DNA of 64,000 nt from Candidatus Obscuribacterales bacterium. GTDB taxonomy: Bacteria; Cyanobacteriota; Vampirovibrionia; Obscuribacterales; Obscuribacteraceae. The stretch lies in contig JAKFVQ010000003.1 of NCBI GenBank assembly GCA_021732085.1, positions 79,185 to 143,184 on the forward strand. Direction: 5' to 3'. A program made the translations under genes and the position numbers. A model generated the notes under the pieces. It made no database searches, was not told the DNA's origin, and saw only the letters and a list, made by a program, of their open reading frames with translations. The stretch's first letter is position 1, and every line of letters begins with the position of its first letter. Below are positions 36,099 through 46,440 of this stretch, piece by piece.

Positions 36099-37436
36099 AT
36101 GTTGGATCTTGGCGGTGTTACGGGGTCGGGGTCAAAATTGAATAGAATTGGGACAAAGCCTTTAGGGCACGGATTGATGCTTTTGGCGTGCTTTGGCTTT
36201 TTGCTCAACCCGGCAGCAGAAGCGCAATCAAGCAGAAGTGGCGTTTGGGATGCTTCGTCCTCAAATGGATCGGGTTCGGATAACCGAGCCGCAGCCGCAT
36301 CCAATCAAGCTGGAGCCGCCTACCCGGCAGGTCGCAGTCCAGGTTATCCAGCGCAATATAGACAAGGGTATCCCCGAGGATACACAAGATCGCAAGGCTA
36401 TCCACAAGGGTATTCTCGGACGCAAGCTTACCCCGCGGGCTATCCACAAGGGAAGTCAGCATATGGATCGGCTGCTCAAAGGAGTCCACAAGCTTCTGCT
36501 GTCAGTCAGCCGGCCGCTGCAGCTCCCCGCACGAAAAATTACAAGGATGCCATTGTAAGTGGTGGCATGAGGAGGTCGTTTACTGTTCATGTTCCGAAAT
36601 CATACGACGGCGCCAGACCCGTTCCGCTAGTCTTAGCCTTTCACGGACTCGGCATGAACGGCGTTGCAATGGAAGGTTTGACGCTGATGGATCTCACCGC
36701 TGAGCGCAATGGATTCATAGTTGTTTATCCTGATGGAGTGGGCGCGCGGTGGAATGATGGCAGTGCTCGCGGAAGCAATGGTATGGATGACGTTGGCTTT
36801 GTTTCTGATCTTTTGAATCATCTTCAACGAGCTTACAAAATAGATCCGCGGCACATTCACGCCTGCGGAATTTCCAACGGTGGATATTTCACGCAGCGAC
36901 TTGGCTGTGAGATGGCGGACCGAATTGCTTCGATTGGTGTGATTTCTGCAACGGTCACGGCACCTGTGTGCGCATCCTGCCATCCTCGTCGAAGCATGCC
37001 GGTTGTTTTGTTTCTTGGTACAGAAGATCCATTGGTTCCAAGAGAAGGTGAAAGTAAGGAATTAGGAAAGCTGGGCGAGGCGCTCGGGATTCCGGGCGTA
37101 GCGGGTGCGGCAATTAGTTCTGGAATGGCTAAAGTGGGCGGAATCTATTCAGCCAATGATACGGCTGAGTTTTGGGCGAAGATCAATAATTGCGGATCGC
37201 ATCCACGCGAGGAGCGTATGCCGGATCGCAACACGCGCGACGGCTGCCAAATTACGCGCGAAACATATGGCGGAGGAAGCGGTGGTAGTGAGGTCATGGT
37301 GTACACCATTCATGGTGGCGGACACAATTGGCCGGGAGGCTCTGGCGCTGTAGCTCAAGACGTACTCGGTGTCACCACCTACGATATCAGCGCGAGCGAC
37401 CTTTGCTGGGAGTTTTTTCGCAACCACTCAAGGTGA
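36099..37436 (+). CDS. Secreted PHB-depolymerase/feruloyl-esterase-type hydrolase
   Basis: 445 aa from ATG 36099 (GGAGGG 6 nt upstream; TTG 36081 is in frame). A signal peptide (GHGLMLLACFGFLLNPAAEA) precedes a Tyr/Pro/Gly/Gln-rich linker with repeated YPQGY-like units (about 70-130). The esterase domain (about 150-445) is of the CE1 / PHB depolymerase (LpqC) type: oxyanion FHGLGMNG, nucleophile Ser in ACGISNGGYFTQ, acid in LGTEDPLVP, and His in HGGGHNWPGG. It would hydrolyse ester bonds outside the cytoplasm: polyhydroxyalkanoate, feruloyl or acetyl esters. The YP-rich linker may bind surface polymer. It ends in TGA. Confidence 0.88.
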   Translation: MLDLGGVTGSGSKLNRIGTKPLGHGLMLLACFGFLLNPAAEAQSSRSGVWDASSSNGSGSDNRAAAASNQAGAAYPAGRSPGYPAQYRQGYPRGYTRSQGYPQGYSRTQAYPAGYPQGKSAYGSAAQRSPQASAVSQPAAAAPRTKNYKDAIVSGGMRRSFTVHVPKSYDGARPVPLVLAFHGLGMNGVAMEGLTLMDLTAERNGFIVVYPDGVGARWNDGSARGSNGMDDVGFVSDLLNHLQRAYKIDPRHIHACGISNGGYFTQRLGCEMADRIASIGVISATVTAPVCASCHPRRSMPVVLFLGTEDPLVPREGESKELGKLGEALGIPGVAGAAISSGMAKVGGIYSANDTAEFWAKINNCGSHPREERMPDRNTRDGCQITRETYGGGSGGSEVMVYTIHGGGHNWPGGSGAVAQDVLGVTTYDISASDLCWEFFRNHSR

Positions 37437-37489
37437 TTTGACTGGTTGTCGGCGCCAGGACTAGCATTCACTGTGGTTCTTGATACCGT

Positions 37490-39427
37490 CTATTTGACCA
37501 TAAACAAGTTCAGATTCTTTATTGGGTCTTCAACTGGCTTTGCTCGCCATTTTTCTGTTTCACGAAGTGCCAATGCACGAGCGAGCAGTTTATTACCTTC
37601 TTCGACTTTTCCGTTTCGAAAATATGCGCTAGCTAATGACTGCATTGTGGTCACTGCATCCAGGCTGGGACTAGGTCCCTTTCCTTTATCCTGGAATTCG
37701 AAAAGGCGCTCAACAAATGGACGGGCTTTGTCTGGATCGTTCATTGCCATATATACCACGGCTAGTTCAGTTAAATTTCCCTCAAACCCGTAGTCACCCA
37801 AGCTCACGTCCCCATTCTTATCGCGGATTGCGAGCGCGCGAAGAAGGTAAGGAATGGCTTTTATGTATCTACCCGTCACGCAGTAAGTGGATCCGATTTC
37901 TTGAATGGGGTGTGCGAGGGTCAGATGGTCTTTGCCATATTTTTTTTCGTCCAGGACTAGCGCCTCTTGAAAGTATTTATCTGCTTCTTCGAGATTACCC
38001 ATCTCGAAGAACGCAACGCCGAAACGCCTGAGGGTAGTAACGATTAGTGGATGGTCTGGTTCGGTTTTGTATTTATCCTTTTGGTCCTTGTAGAGAATCG
38101 TGAGAGCCTCTACTTCGGATTTGAAGTTCTTTTGTCTGTGAAAAATAACAGCACGAATAGATTCGATTTCCAAAATGCATTCTGAAGGATTATCGCCCGC
38201 CAGGTTCTTTGAAAAGGCTGAATCGACGGTGTCCGATGCATCACTTAGTTTTCCTAGTTTGATTTCACATATTGCTTTATCACTAATGAGCTTGCAGACC
38301 GGTTCATTGAAGAATGATCGCTTACCTGCAAGTTCGAGACCCCGTCTTATGAATTGATGCGCAATCTCATATTTCTTTTCTTGAATCAATGAACTGGTCC
38401 AATTTTTGTAAACTGAGAATGCCCACTTAAGATTGTCTCCTTCTGCTCTATCGCAAATTTCCAAAGCATCATTTATGCTTTTCATCATCATGTCGTGTTT
38501 CTCAGGTTGTTCCGACAAGGCTATGGCAAGCTGGCATTTAAACCTGGCGTGTTCCTCTGGATTGTTCGGTCCCCAATCATCTTCGGATTCAAGCGCTTCC
38601 AGGCACACCTTCTCCGCCTCTGCGAAGCGATCTCTTGAATTCAGAAAAATAGCCAATCTAAGTAAAGGACGGATTACTTTTCTTCGTTCCGGCGAGCTCA
38701 GTTGTTTGTAATACTCAATCGAGTCCCGAAGTGGTTTCTCTGATTCCAGCATATTGCCTTGCATCGCCATGCACAAATGAAGGTTTTCAGAAGATTCAGC
38801 TTTTTGAAGCGTGTTTGAATCATCGGTTAGGGAAAGTGCATATAACGCTGATTTAAGCATTTCAGTGGACTCTGCATACTTATCCTGCTGCAATAGGCAT
38901 GAGCCAATCAGTCCTGTGTATTTTGCCCGCACTGACTCTTCACGGCATTCCGACTTGCCCAAATAGTCGAAACCAAGGCGAAGCCGTTTTTCGGCCGCTT
39001 TATAGTCTCTGAGTCTCATTAAAGATCTGCCTTCTTCCAAAGCATTGTCCGCGGCAGGGTACCAATTCCTAGCGCGTTTGTAATGCTCAACAAGCGAATG
39101 ATAAATCTTGGCCGCTGTGATGAAATCACCTTTATCAAAAAGGATTCTCGCATCGAGGCGTGAGGTTCGGTATTTTACTTCTTTATCTTTTGTACGTTCG
39201 CAACTACCCATCTTTAGAGTTTTTTTCTTCGAGCGATCAGCCTGGGAGGTCTTTGCCGATTCATCTTTGCCTAAACTGTTCGTAACCACTTTAGTGGGGG
39301 GGACTTGTGCAAATGCTACATGGCAATTCAGCAAAAGCATTGCCATCGGAAACTTGACTGTTTTAAGCAAAGCGAATTTCACCGGTCGAGAACCATTAAT
39401 ATCTCTTCTTACGCGTAATGATTTCAT
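37490..39427 (-). CDS. Secreted tetratricopeptide repeat protein
   Basis: 645 aa from ATG 39427, overlapping the end of the upstream gene by 32 bp. A GTG at 39382 is an alternative and would give a more ordinary signal peptide (KFPMAMLLLNCHVAFAQ is the hydrophobic core and cleavage region). The rest is TPR: ARILFDKGDFITAAKIYHSL, ALEEGRSLMRLRDYKAAEKR, FGVAFFEMGNLEEADKYFQE, and kinesin-light-chain-like 42-residue units in the second half (KKYGKDHLTLAHPIQEIGST). A periplasmic scaffold is likely. The overlap implies co-translation with the 981-aa TonB-C-like protein. Confidence 0.84.
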   Translation of the reverse strand: MKSLRVRRDINGSRPVKFALLKTVKFPMAMLLLNCHVAFAQVPPTKVVTNSLGKDESAKTSQADRSKKKTLKMGSCERTKDKEVKYRTSRLDARILFDKGDFITAAKIYHSLVEHYKRARNWYPAADNALEEGRSLMRLRDYKAAEKRLRLGFDYLGKSECREESVRAKYTGLIGSCLLQQDKYAESTEMLKSALYALSLTDDSNTLQKAESSENLHLCMAMQGNMLESEKPLRDSIEYYKQLSSPERRKVIRPLLRLAIFLNSRDRFAEAEKVCLEALESEDDWGPNNPEEHARFKCQLAIALSEQPEKHDMMMKSINDALEICDRAEGDNLKWAFSVYKNWTSSLIQEKKYEIAHQFIRRGLELAGKRSFFNEPVCKLISDKAICEIKLGKLSDASDTVDSAFSKNLAGDNPSECILEIESIRAVIFHRQKNFKSEVEALTILYKDQKDKYKTEPDHPLIVTTLRRFGVAFFEMGNLEEADKYFQEALVLDEKKYGKDHLTLAHPIQEIGSTYCVTGRYIKAIPYLLRALAIRDKNGDVSLGDYGFEGNLTELAVVYMAMNDPDKARPFVERLFEFQDKGKGPSPSLDAVTTMQSLASAYFRNGKVEEGNKLLARALALRETEKWRAKPVEDPIKNLNLFMVK

Positions 39428-42341
39428 CTTGTCCGTCTTGATAATTTACTCCGTCACGAACGTTGCCTCCGTATGCTAACGACCAACTGAAGTGTTGCAT
39501 TCTTTTTTGACTGCTCTGTGGAAATTTAAGCAAATCGCTGCCTGCCATTCTATTGATCACATTATGGCTTAGCTGTTCTAGTCCGGGGACACGTGGGTTT
39601 CCTACGACTGATATGCCGTATATACGACCATCTCTGGATACGTCAAAATTGAAGCTGATTGTACCGGCGCTTCCTTGCAGGAATCGTTTGATGTTCGGAG
39701 TTAGCGCGCTTTGCAGATATTCCTGGATTCCGTGATTCCACTTGTCCCATTCAATTTTGTCTTTTTCGTAGCCGACGTTCTCCCCCCCCTGTTTTGACGC
39801 GTCTGCAGCTAATTTTATTTTTCTTGCGTATTCGTCATAGTATGCCTGATTCGATGGGTCAAGTTTCTGGGGGATAACTTCATCTGCTTTTTGTGCACTC
39901 CCTCGAAGGAAGGTTCCCGAGCTGGCAGGCATTTTAGACATCTCTGGTGTTTCTGTTATTGGTATCAGTTTGCTCCTATCTTGAGCAGGTCTTCCCGCCA
40001 ATTGGTCTCCGATGGAGGTGTTTTCCAGCTTGATGGTGTGACCTGGTGTATTTTTAGGTCCTATCCAAAAACTTCCACTGATCGTGCCCTGTATATTACC
40101 GGCAGACATAGCTTCTTGAATGTACTTCCATTGCATGTTGGACTTTTGCTCTGAAGACCCACCCGAGTATTCGATATCCATAAGATGCTTGTTGATTTCG
40201 GAGACTCCATCCTGAATATGCTGAGACCGAATTAGTTGTCCTGCCAATGCTGCCGAATCAGAAAGACTTTGATCCGTTGGCATTGGAAGCTTTTGCATTT
40301 CAACTGGTGGTTTGGTTCCTTTATCTAAATTCTGGACTTCGTTTGTTGGTGCTGAGATTGGCTCCATCTTTGTTAATGCCGCTTTAGCAGGCGCTGAAGA
40401 TTGGTTCTCTAACTTTGATCCTGTTTCCTGCGATGCCTTGTATAAATTGACGAATTTAACTGGAGTTGTTCCAAGTTTGTTCACATCCCCAGCTTGATTG
40501 ATGAATTCGAAGGTGTAGGAGCCTCTGCTATGGAAAGTTTGACCAGACGCATCAACTGCGGTGCCAAGATATTTCTTCGTTTTGAGGTCAAATTGGTCTA
40601 CGGATCCGTCGGCTCTACTGATGTAAGCGCGCGAACCCATTTTCACTCCCTCTTCGTTTTCGCGAACTATCATCTTGGGCTCTTGCCTTTGCGGAGTTGC
40701 ATCGCTGACTACCCCTGGAGCTTGTGCAACGATCTGCTCGGGCGAGTATGTATGTTTACCAATATGTATTTCGCCGGTTTCAGGATCAATTAGTTGTTGT
40801 GATTTCGCCATCTGTGCATCAGCAAGAATGGAATCGTTTGAATCCTTCTGCGCTTCCTTGTTGGATGAAGTGTCCGATTGTGATTCTGAAGATGATGGTG
40901 GCGCACCTACTTTGAGAAGTGGGTTAGTGTGGGCTGGACCGTCTGCTTGCAACCCGGATGAACGCGGAGGTTCGGAAATCTGGATGGATTTCCTCAGTTG
41001 CTGATCTGCTGCGGAATTATGAACCGCTGCTGGCTTGTCTTCTATTTTGCGAGCTTGTTCGACTGGTTCCTTCTGCTGGCTTCGCTCTGCATTAGCTGCG
41101 GAGCGTTGAGGTTGATCCTTCTGCTGTGATTTTCCTTCAATTGGAGGTGGTGGCGCAAATGGTACCGGACCTCTCTGCTGATTTGTTTGCTCGATGTTTT
41201 GTCTGGTTGCCTGCTCAGGTTTCTTGTATGAAAGTGGTTGAATTTCGTCTGCTGGTTTTCGCATCGCTTGATCTTTGGGGCGAAGCGGAATCGAACCTAA
41301 GTCAGATTTGATGGCTTCCTTAAACGCTTCCATGCTTCTAAGATGAGCAGGGTTTCCTCGCATATGCTCAAACGGTTTTGCACCATCTCCGCGATCCGCT
41401 GGTGGTCTCACATTATCTGAGGGGACTCTGACAACTTTATAGTCTCTGGGCTGCTGGACGCTCTCTATAATCGGAGTTGGTGGCTTATCCAGTTTTGAAA
41501 GCGAAATACTTTGTTCCGGTGTTGAAATTGAATGTGCTTCTACTGGGTTGTTTGAACTCTGCTGCTGCTTATCTGTATGGGGTTTATCTCCCACAAATGT
41601 GTAAGGTTGACCAGGAGCAAAATCAGCATACTGTCCATTTCTATCAATTCGACGAAGATGGTTCTGTCCTTCATGATCCACCTGCCAGTGGATATCCCCT
41701 GTCGCGGCATCCACTTGAACGTCGTGAATATCAAAGTGAGCTATCTTGCCGGAATGATGGGTGTCATGTGCGGCAACATGCCATACATTTGCGTCCTTCG
41801 CGTCTCGCGTCCAAATTTCGCCATCTGGATGTCTGATCTGTGTCGGCGAGCCGTTGCGATAAACGACCTCACGTCCATTTTCGAATTCGAGTCGAGCATT
41901 AATCGCGGATATTTTGTCGCCAGTTTTTTCGACGCTCATTGTGCCGTCAAAAACATGTTCGACTTTCTCGCCGGTATGCGAATCCATTCTGCTAATCTGG
42001 ACTTTCCCATCAGGGGTCGCTTGCCATACCTGATCGAGTCGAGGATACTCAATAGCGCTTACTTTATTCTTTTCCAGAAAGACCTTTTGGTCGCCAAACT
42101 TATGTCCTATTTCAGGTGTCCCGCCGATTACCCGGCCTGCAGTGGTCGCAGCCATCATGTTGGCTCGGATTTCCTTGACTCTCTTCTCTTGATCATTGTG
42201 GTCTTGTCTGTCCGTACTGCTGATATTCTGCTGTAATTGTGAGCTAGACTTCTCAACTTGTTCATGTGACCTGTCGGAGACTTCTTTGGACTCCGGCTTT
42301 GGAATGTCATCATGGTTATTTCCGGATCCGCCTCTAGGCAT
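39396..42341 (-). CDS. 981-aa protein with TonB-C-like C-terminus
   Basis: Start ATG 42341 with AGAGGA upstream; no signal peptide. Residues 1-75: charged, Gln/Ser/Asp-rich. Residues 75-260: beta-strand repeats with Trp (LDQVWQATPDGKVQISRMDS, REVVYRNGSPTQIRHPDGEI, DIHWQVDHEGQNHLRRIDRN), resembling YD/WD-type hairpins. Residues 260-540: Pro/Gln/Ser/Lys-rich and unstructured. Near 880-975: IEWDKWNHGIQEYLQSALTP then ISFNFDVSRDGRIYGISVVG, LEQLSHNVINRM, LLKFPQSS and FSWSLAYGG. That is the same WDxW plus TonB-C-like block as in the protein at 5292-6155. How a protein without a signal reaches the envelope, if it does, is unclear. Not a classical TonB. Confidence 0.78.
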   Translation of the reverse strand: MPRGGSGNNHDDIPKPESKEVSDRSHEQVEKSSSQLQQNISSTDRQDHNDQEKRVKEIRANMMAATTAGRVIGGTPEIGHKFGDQKVFLEKNKVSAIEYPRLDQVWQATPDGKVQISRMDSHTGEKVEHVFDGTMSVEKTGDKISAINARLEFENGREVVYRNGSPTQIRHPDGEIWTRDAKDANVWHVAAHDTHHSGKIAHFDIHDVQVDAATGDIHWQVDHEGQNHLRRIDRNGQYADFAPGQPYTFVGDKPHTDKQQQSSNNPVEAHSISTPEQSISLSKLDKPPTPIIESVQQPRDYKVVRVPSDNVRPPADRGDGAKPFEHMRGNPAHLRSMEAFKEAIKSDLGSIPLRPKDQAMRKPADEIQPLSYKKPEQATRQNIEQTNQQRGPVPFAPPPPIEGKSQQKDQPQRSAANAERSQQKEPVEQARKIEDKPAAVHNSAADQQLRKSIQISEPPRSSGLQADGPAHTNPLLKVGAPPSSSESQSDTSSNKEAQKDSNDSILADAQMAKSQQLIDPETGEIHIGKHTYSPEQIVAQAPGVVSDATPQRQEPKMIVRENEEGVKMGSRAYISRADGSVDQFDLKTKKYLGTAVDASGQTFHSRGSYTFEFINQAGDVNKLGTTPVKFVNLYKASQETGSKLENQSSAPAKAALTKMEPISAPTNEVQNLDKGTKPPVEMQKLPMPTDQSLSDSAALAGQLIRSQHIQDGVSEINKHLMDIEYSGGSSEQKSNMQWKYIQEAMSAGNIQGTISGSFWIGPKNTPGHTIKLENTSIGDQLAGRPAQDRSKLIPITETPEMSKMPASSGTFLRGSAQKADEVIPQKLDPSNQAYYDEYARKIKLAADASKQGGENVGYEKDKIEWDKWNHGIQEYLQSALTPNIKRFLQGSAGTISFNFDVSRDGRIYGISVVGNPRVPGLEQLSHNVINRMAGSDLLKFPQSSQKRMQHFSWSLAYGGNVRDGVNYQDGQDEIITRKKRY

Positions 42342-42743
42342 TTATGCCGTCCTCTGTTTTCATCTGCGTTCGGTCGCCTGTCTGGCCTTGGGTTCGTGCC
42401 AGGTCTCTAGGTCGTAAGCTAGAAGGTTAGCCTAAGAATCTGAGAAATTCCTGAAAGGACCCAGGTTCAGGTTGAGGACGCTACCCTTGATCGTCCAATC
42501 CCTTATCTAGCGGACACTTTGTCCATACATTATGCCCAGGCAGGGGCATCCGCGGACTACTCGATCCTTGACTTCCTGGCGCTGGATATGCCAGATAGCT
42601 TCGGCCTATATCCGCAGCGCCCAGCAGGGCAGCAATTGTGTATATCTTCTTATGTCAGAAAAACGCCCTAATAGCCGCCAGATCTGAAAAAATTTAAGCC
42701 ATCAAGTGTCGCTTGGTTCGTTTATTCAGGAGGCTCGACCCAG
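42342..42743. other. Divergent intergenic region, no gene seen
   Basis: 402 bp between the 981-aa protein and the PPDK-regulator gene, which are divergent, so it holds both promoters. No RNA or operator could be identified with confidence. AGGAGG at 42728-42733 is the ribosome site of the regulator. Confidence 0.5.
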
Positions 42744-43589
42744 TTGAGCAAAACAGAAGCAGTGGAATCGAAACTACCCGTCAGCCAACGTGAGCTGATT
42801 ATCTTTACGCTATCGGACTCAAGCGGAGAAACCGCTGCGCATGTAGCTCAAGCTGCACTCGTTCAGTTTCCGCCTGGTTTTGCAAGCATTTATCGCTTGC
42901 CTCAGGTTCGCAGCTGCCAGCAAATCTCAACACTTGTTCGGGAAATTGCCACTGGCAGATCGCTGATCGCTTATACGCTAGTTTTGCCTGAGTATAGAGA
43001 AGCCTTGGAAGAGGAAGCACGTAAAGCCAATGTGCCAACGCTCGATCTTCTTGGTCCACTAATTAACAAGATCTCTGGACTGACTGATTCGCACCCACTT
43101 TCCCAACCGGGACGACTACACCAGCTCGACGAAACTTATTTCCGTCGCATGGAGGCGGTTAACTTTGCTGTGCGTTTTGATGACGGCAAAAACCCTGATG
43201 GAATATCGCAGTCAGACGTCATTCTGGTTGGACTTTCGCGAACAAGTAAGACTCCAAACTGCATGTACTTGGCTCAGCATTACGCACTGAAAGCCGGAAA
43301 TTGCCCAATCGTGCCAGGCGTTGATCCGCCAAAAGCGCTGTTCAATGTTCAAGCAAGAAAAATAATTGGCTTAACCATTGATCCTCATTTGCTGCACAAT
43401 CTGCGAACATCGCGAGCTCAAGTGATCGGTATGTCAACTGACACTCAGTATTCCGATTTGGAAGAAATCAAGGCAGAAGTGCAATATGCCAAGCGCATCT
43501 TCAGAGAATTGAAGTGCCACGTAATTGACGTTTCATCAAAAGCAATTGAAGAAACGTCGAGCGAAATCTTCCTGTATCTCAGGCACTAA
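42744..43589 (+). CDS. PPDK/PEP-synthase regulatory kinase-pyrophosphorylase (DUF299)
   Basis: 281 aa, TTG start 10 nt after AGGAGG. DUF299 proteins reversibly phosphorylate a Thr of PPDK or PEP synthase with ADP and reverse it with phosphate. Family pattern: IIFTLSDSSGETAAHVAQAA at the start, PTLDLLGPLI, MEAVNFAVRFDDG, the P-loop-like GLSRTSKTPNCMYLAQ, GNCPIVPGVDPPKALF, and GLTIDPHLLHNLRTSR. The partner PPDK gene starts 47 nt downstream, the classical arrangement, so regulation of that PPDK is strongly implied. Confidence 0.93.
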   Translation: MSKTEAVESKLPVSQRELIIFTLSDSSGETAAHVAQAALVQFPPGFASIYRLPQVRSCQQISTLVREIATGRSLIAYTLVLPEYREALEEEARKANVPTLDLLGPLINKISGLTDSHPLSQPGRLHQLDETYFRRMEAVNFAVRFDDGKNPDGISQSDVILVGLSRTSKTPNCMYLAQHYALKAGNCPIVPGVDPPKALFNVQARKIIGLTIDPHLLHNLRTSRAQVIGMSTDTQYSDLEEIKAEVQYAKRIFRELKCHVIDVSSKAIEETSSEIFLYLRH

Positions 43590-43635
43590 AATTGGTATCA
43601 CTTCAATAAAACACTTTGCTAAGGAGAAAAATTCG

Positions 43636-46392
43636 ATGCTTACAAGAGAGGTTGACCCGACAAACTCCAAAGTTGGGTCAAAACGAGTTTTACTCTTCTG
43701 CGAAGGGTTTGAATTCTTCGGGGGCAACCGAAACGAGATGCGTGAACTCCTGGGCGGAAAAGGCGCAGGACTAGCTGAAATGACTTCGGCTGGAGTGAAC
43801 GTTCCTCCGGGTCTGACTATTCTAACTTCGCTCTGCAAAGACTATTATGCTAACAATCGTAAGATGCCTGCTGGCTTGCTTGAGGAAGTGAAAGAGCAGC
43901 TCAAGAAAGTCGAGGAACGACTCGGGCGTGGACTCGGAGATAAGGAAAAGCCCCTTCTCCTGTCGGTTCGCTCCGGTGCCAAATTCTCCATGCCGGGGAT
44001 GATGGATACGGTTTTGAACCTCGGACTCAACGACGAGACAGTTCAGTCCTTAAGCAAACTTACGAATAATCCGCGTTTCGTGTGGGATAGCTACCGACGC
44101 TTCATCCAAATGTACAGCAATGTTGTTTTCGATTTGAGCAAAGACAGATTCGAAGACATTTTGGAAGATATGAAAGACCGCTTGAAGGTCACGCAAGACA
44201 CTGACTTGACCGCTGAAAATCTCAAAGAACTTGTGACTGAGTACAAAACATTTGTTCAGCGCGAGCGTAAAATTAACTTCCCTCAGAATACTGATGAACA
44301 GTTAGCTGGTGCAATCGAGGCTGTATTCAAGTCATGGAACAACAGCCGTGCAATTTATTATCGCAACCTCAATAAGATTGACCATAACATCGGTACTGCT
44401 GTGAATGTCCAGGCGATGGTTTTTGGTAACTATGACAATGATTCTGCAACCGGCGTTTGTTTTACAAGAAATCCCAGCACCGGAGAGCATCTACTTTATG
44501 GTGAGTATCTTGTAAATGCTCAGGGCGAAGATGTTGTTGCCGGAGTGCGCACACCTAAGAAGATTGCTGAGATGGCGAAAGAGATGCCCGAGGTCTTCAA
44601 GCAATTGGAAGAAACTGCCAAGAAGCTTGAAGCGCATTATCGCGATATGCAAGACATTGAATTTACGATTCAGCAAGGCAAGTTATTTCTACTTCAAACA
44701 CGCACTGGCAAACGAACTGCAGCAGCGGCCATTAAGGTCGCCGTTGATATGGCTAATGCAGGCATAATCAGCAAATCACAAGCGCTGACTCGCGTGGAGC
44801 CAACCCAGCTCAACCAGTTGCTACTTCCGAGCTTTGTTCAGGCTGACAAAGACAAGGCGAAAAAGGAAGGGCGGTTATTGGCGACAGGCTTGAATGCTTC
44901 TCCCGGGGCCGCCATCGGTCAAATCGTGTTCGATCCGGATGAAGCTGAACGCATGGCTAGCGAGCACGCCAAAAAAGTTATTCTCGTTCGTGTTGAAACC
45001 TGTCCTGATGATATTCACGGTATCGTTCCGGCACAAGGCATCGTCACCAGTCGCGGTGGTATGACCAGCCACGCTGCAGTCGTCGCTCGGGGCATGGGCA
45101 AGCCTTGCGTAGCTGGTTGCGAATCGTTCAAGGTTGATCTAGAAAAAGCAGAAGTTTCAGTTAAAGATCTCATTCTGCGCAAGGGCGATCTGATCTCTAT
45201 CGATGGGTCCACAGGTGAAATATTTCAAGGTTCAATTCTCACAAACGATCCGGATCTCAGTGCTGAGTGTTTGACCTTGCTGAACTGGGCTGATGAAACC
45301 AGAACTCTGAAGATCCGCACAAATGCCGACACGCCGGAAGACGCAAAACGCGCTCGTGAGTTCGGTGCTGAGGGAATCGGTTTGTGCAGAACCGAGCACA
45401 TGTTTATGAGCCAGGATCGCTTGCCTGCTGTTCAGGAAATGATCATGGCAAGCACTCCTAACGAAAGGGAAACCGCACTTGCGAAAATTCTTCCAATGCA
45501 GAGAGAAGATTTCATCGGCATATTTCAGGTGATGAATGGGCTTCCTGTCACTATCCGATTGTTGGATCCACCGTTGCATGAATTCTTGCCAAAGCTGGAG
45601 GAGCTTCTTGTCGAAATCGCAACTTTGAAAGCAAAGGGAGCCAAGCCTGCCGATCTTCGTGAGAAGGACCAGCTACTTCAAAAGGTTCAAGGTCTCCATG
45701 AATCCAATCCGATGATGGGCTTGCGTGGCTGCCGTCTGGGACTAACGTATCCAGAAATCAACCGCATGCAAGTGCAGGCTATTTTTGAAGCCGCGATTGC
45801 TGTGAAGAAACAGGGAATTGCTGTGTTTCCCGAAATCATGATTCCGCTTATTGGCCATGTCAACGAATTGAAGTTGGCTAGAACAATGCTTGAGCAAACC
45901 GCCAAAGAGGTGATGGAACGTGAAAATACAACGATCGAGTACAAGTTCGGCACTATGATAGAAATTCCTCGTGCCTGCGTTACAGCAAATGAAATTGCAG
46001 AGTATGCTGAATTCTTCAGCTTCGGTACAAACGATCTTACACAAATGACTTTCGGATATAGCAGAGATGATGCCGAAGGCAAATTCCTTCAACGCTATCT
46101 TGAAGGAATCGAATGGTCGGGCCAGTATCACAAGATTTTGCAGAGCAATCCATTTGAAACACTCGATCAAAATGGTGTCGGCAAACTGATGAAGATTGCC
46201 GTGGAATATGGATTACAAACTCGTCCGGATTTGAAGCTTGGCATTTGCGGCGAACATGGCGGTGAGCCATCATCTATTGCATTTGCACATCAACTGGGAC
46301 TGGCGTATGTTAGCTGTTCCCCATATCGTGTACCGCCAGCTCGTTTGGCAGCTGCACAAGCTACAATCACAATCGAAGAGAAAGACAAGTAA
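43636..46392 (+). CDS. ppdK: Pyruvate, phosphate dikinase
   Basis: 918 aa from ATG 43636 (AAGGAGA 8 nt upstream; the frame is open into the preceding gene). Interconverts pyruvate, ATP and Pi with PEP, AMP and PPi. Order: ATP-grasp domain (LLGGKGAGLAEMTSAGVNVP, LLSVRSGAKFSMPGMMDTVL, GVCFTRNPSTGEHLLYGEYL), swivelling phospho-His domain with GGMTSHAAVVARGMGKPCVA (H479, preceded by the Thr targeted by the DUF299 regulator), and PEP/pyruvate TIM barrel (GAEGIGLCRTEHMFM, MMGLRGCRLGLTYPEI, GTMIEIPRACVTANEIAEYA, FSFGTNDLTQMTFGYSRDD, GICGEHGGEP). Operon with its regulator. Likely gluconeogenic or PPi-linked glycolytic role. Confidence 0.96.
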   Translation: MLTREVDPTNSKVGSKRVLLFCEGFEFFGGNRNEMRELLGGKGAGLAEMTSAGVNVPPGLTILTSLCKDYYANNRKMPAGLLEEVKEQLKKVEERLGRGLGDKEKPLLLSVRSGAKFSMPGMMDTVLNLGLNDETVQSLSKLTNNPRFVWDSYRRFIQMYSNVVFDLSKDRFEDILEDMKDRLKVTQDTDLTAENLKELVTEYKTFVQRERKINFPQNTDEQLAGAIEAVFKSWNNSRAIYYRNLNKIDHNIGTAVNVQAMVFGNYDNDSATGVCFTRNPSTGEHLLYGEYLVNAQGEDVVAGVRTPKKIAEMAKEMPEVFKQLEETAKKLEAHYRDMQDIEFTIQQGKLFLLQTRTGKRTAAAAIKVAVDMANAGIISKSQALTRVEPTQLNQLLLPSFVQADKDKAKKEGRLLATGLNASPGAAIGQIVFDPDEAERMASEHAKKVILVRVETCPDDIHGIVPAQGIVTSRGGMTSHAAVVARGMGKPCVAGCESFKVDLEKAEVSVKDLILRKGDLISIDGSTGEIFQGSILTNDPDLSAECLTLLNWADETRTLKIRTNADTPEDAKRAREFGAEGIGLCRTEHMFMSQDRLPAVQEMIMASTPNERETALAKILPMQREDFIGIFQVMNGLPVTIRLLDPPLHEFLPKLEELLVEIATLKAKGAKPADLREKDQLLQKVQGLHESNPMMGLRGCRLGLTYPEINRMQVQAIFEAAIAVKKQGIAVFPEIMIPLIGHVNELKLARTMLEQTAKEVMERENTTIEYKFGTMIEIPRACVTANEIAEYAEFFSFGTNDLTQMTFGYSRDDAEGKFLQRYLEGIEWSGQYHKILQSNPFETLDQNGVGKLMKIAVEYGLQTRPDLKLGICGEHGGEPSSIAFAHQLGLAYVSCSPYRVPPARLAAAQATITIEEKDK

Positions 46393-46410
46393 GTGGTCCG
46401 CGAATTGCAT

Positions 46411-46440
46411 CCACCTATGCTTTAATCATCAGGTGGGTTT
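46411..46440 (+). terminator. Possible terminator after ppdK
   Basis: CCACCTATG and CAT-C-AGGTGG (46411-46436) form a stem with a 7-nt loop and one bulge, followed by GTTT. It overlaps the 3' end of the convergent Rpn gene. Confidence 0.4.

Noticed and set aside
36099..36530. YP-rich repeats of the esterase as a silk- or collagen-like domain
   Set aside because: Too short and irregular; better described as a low-complexity linker.
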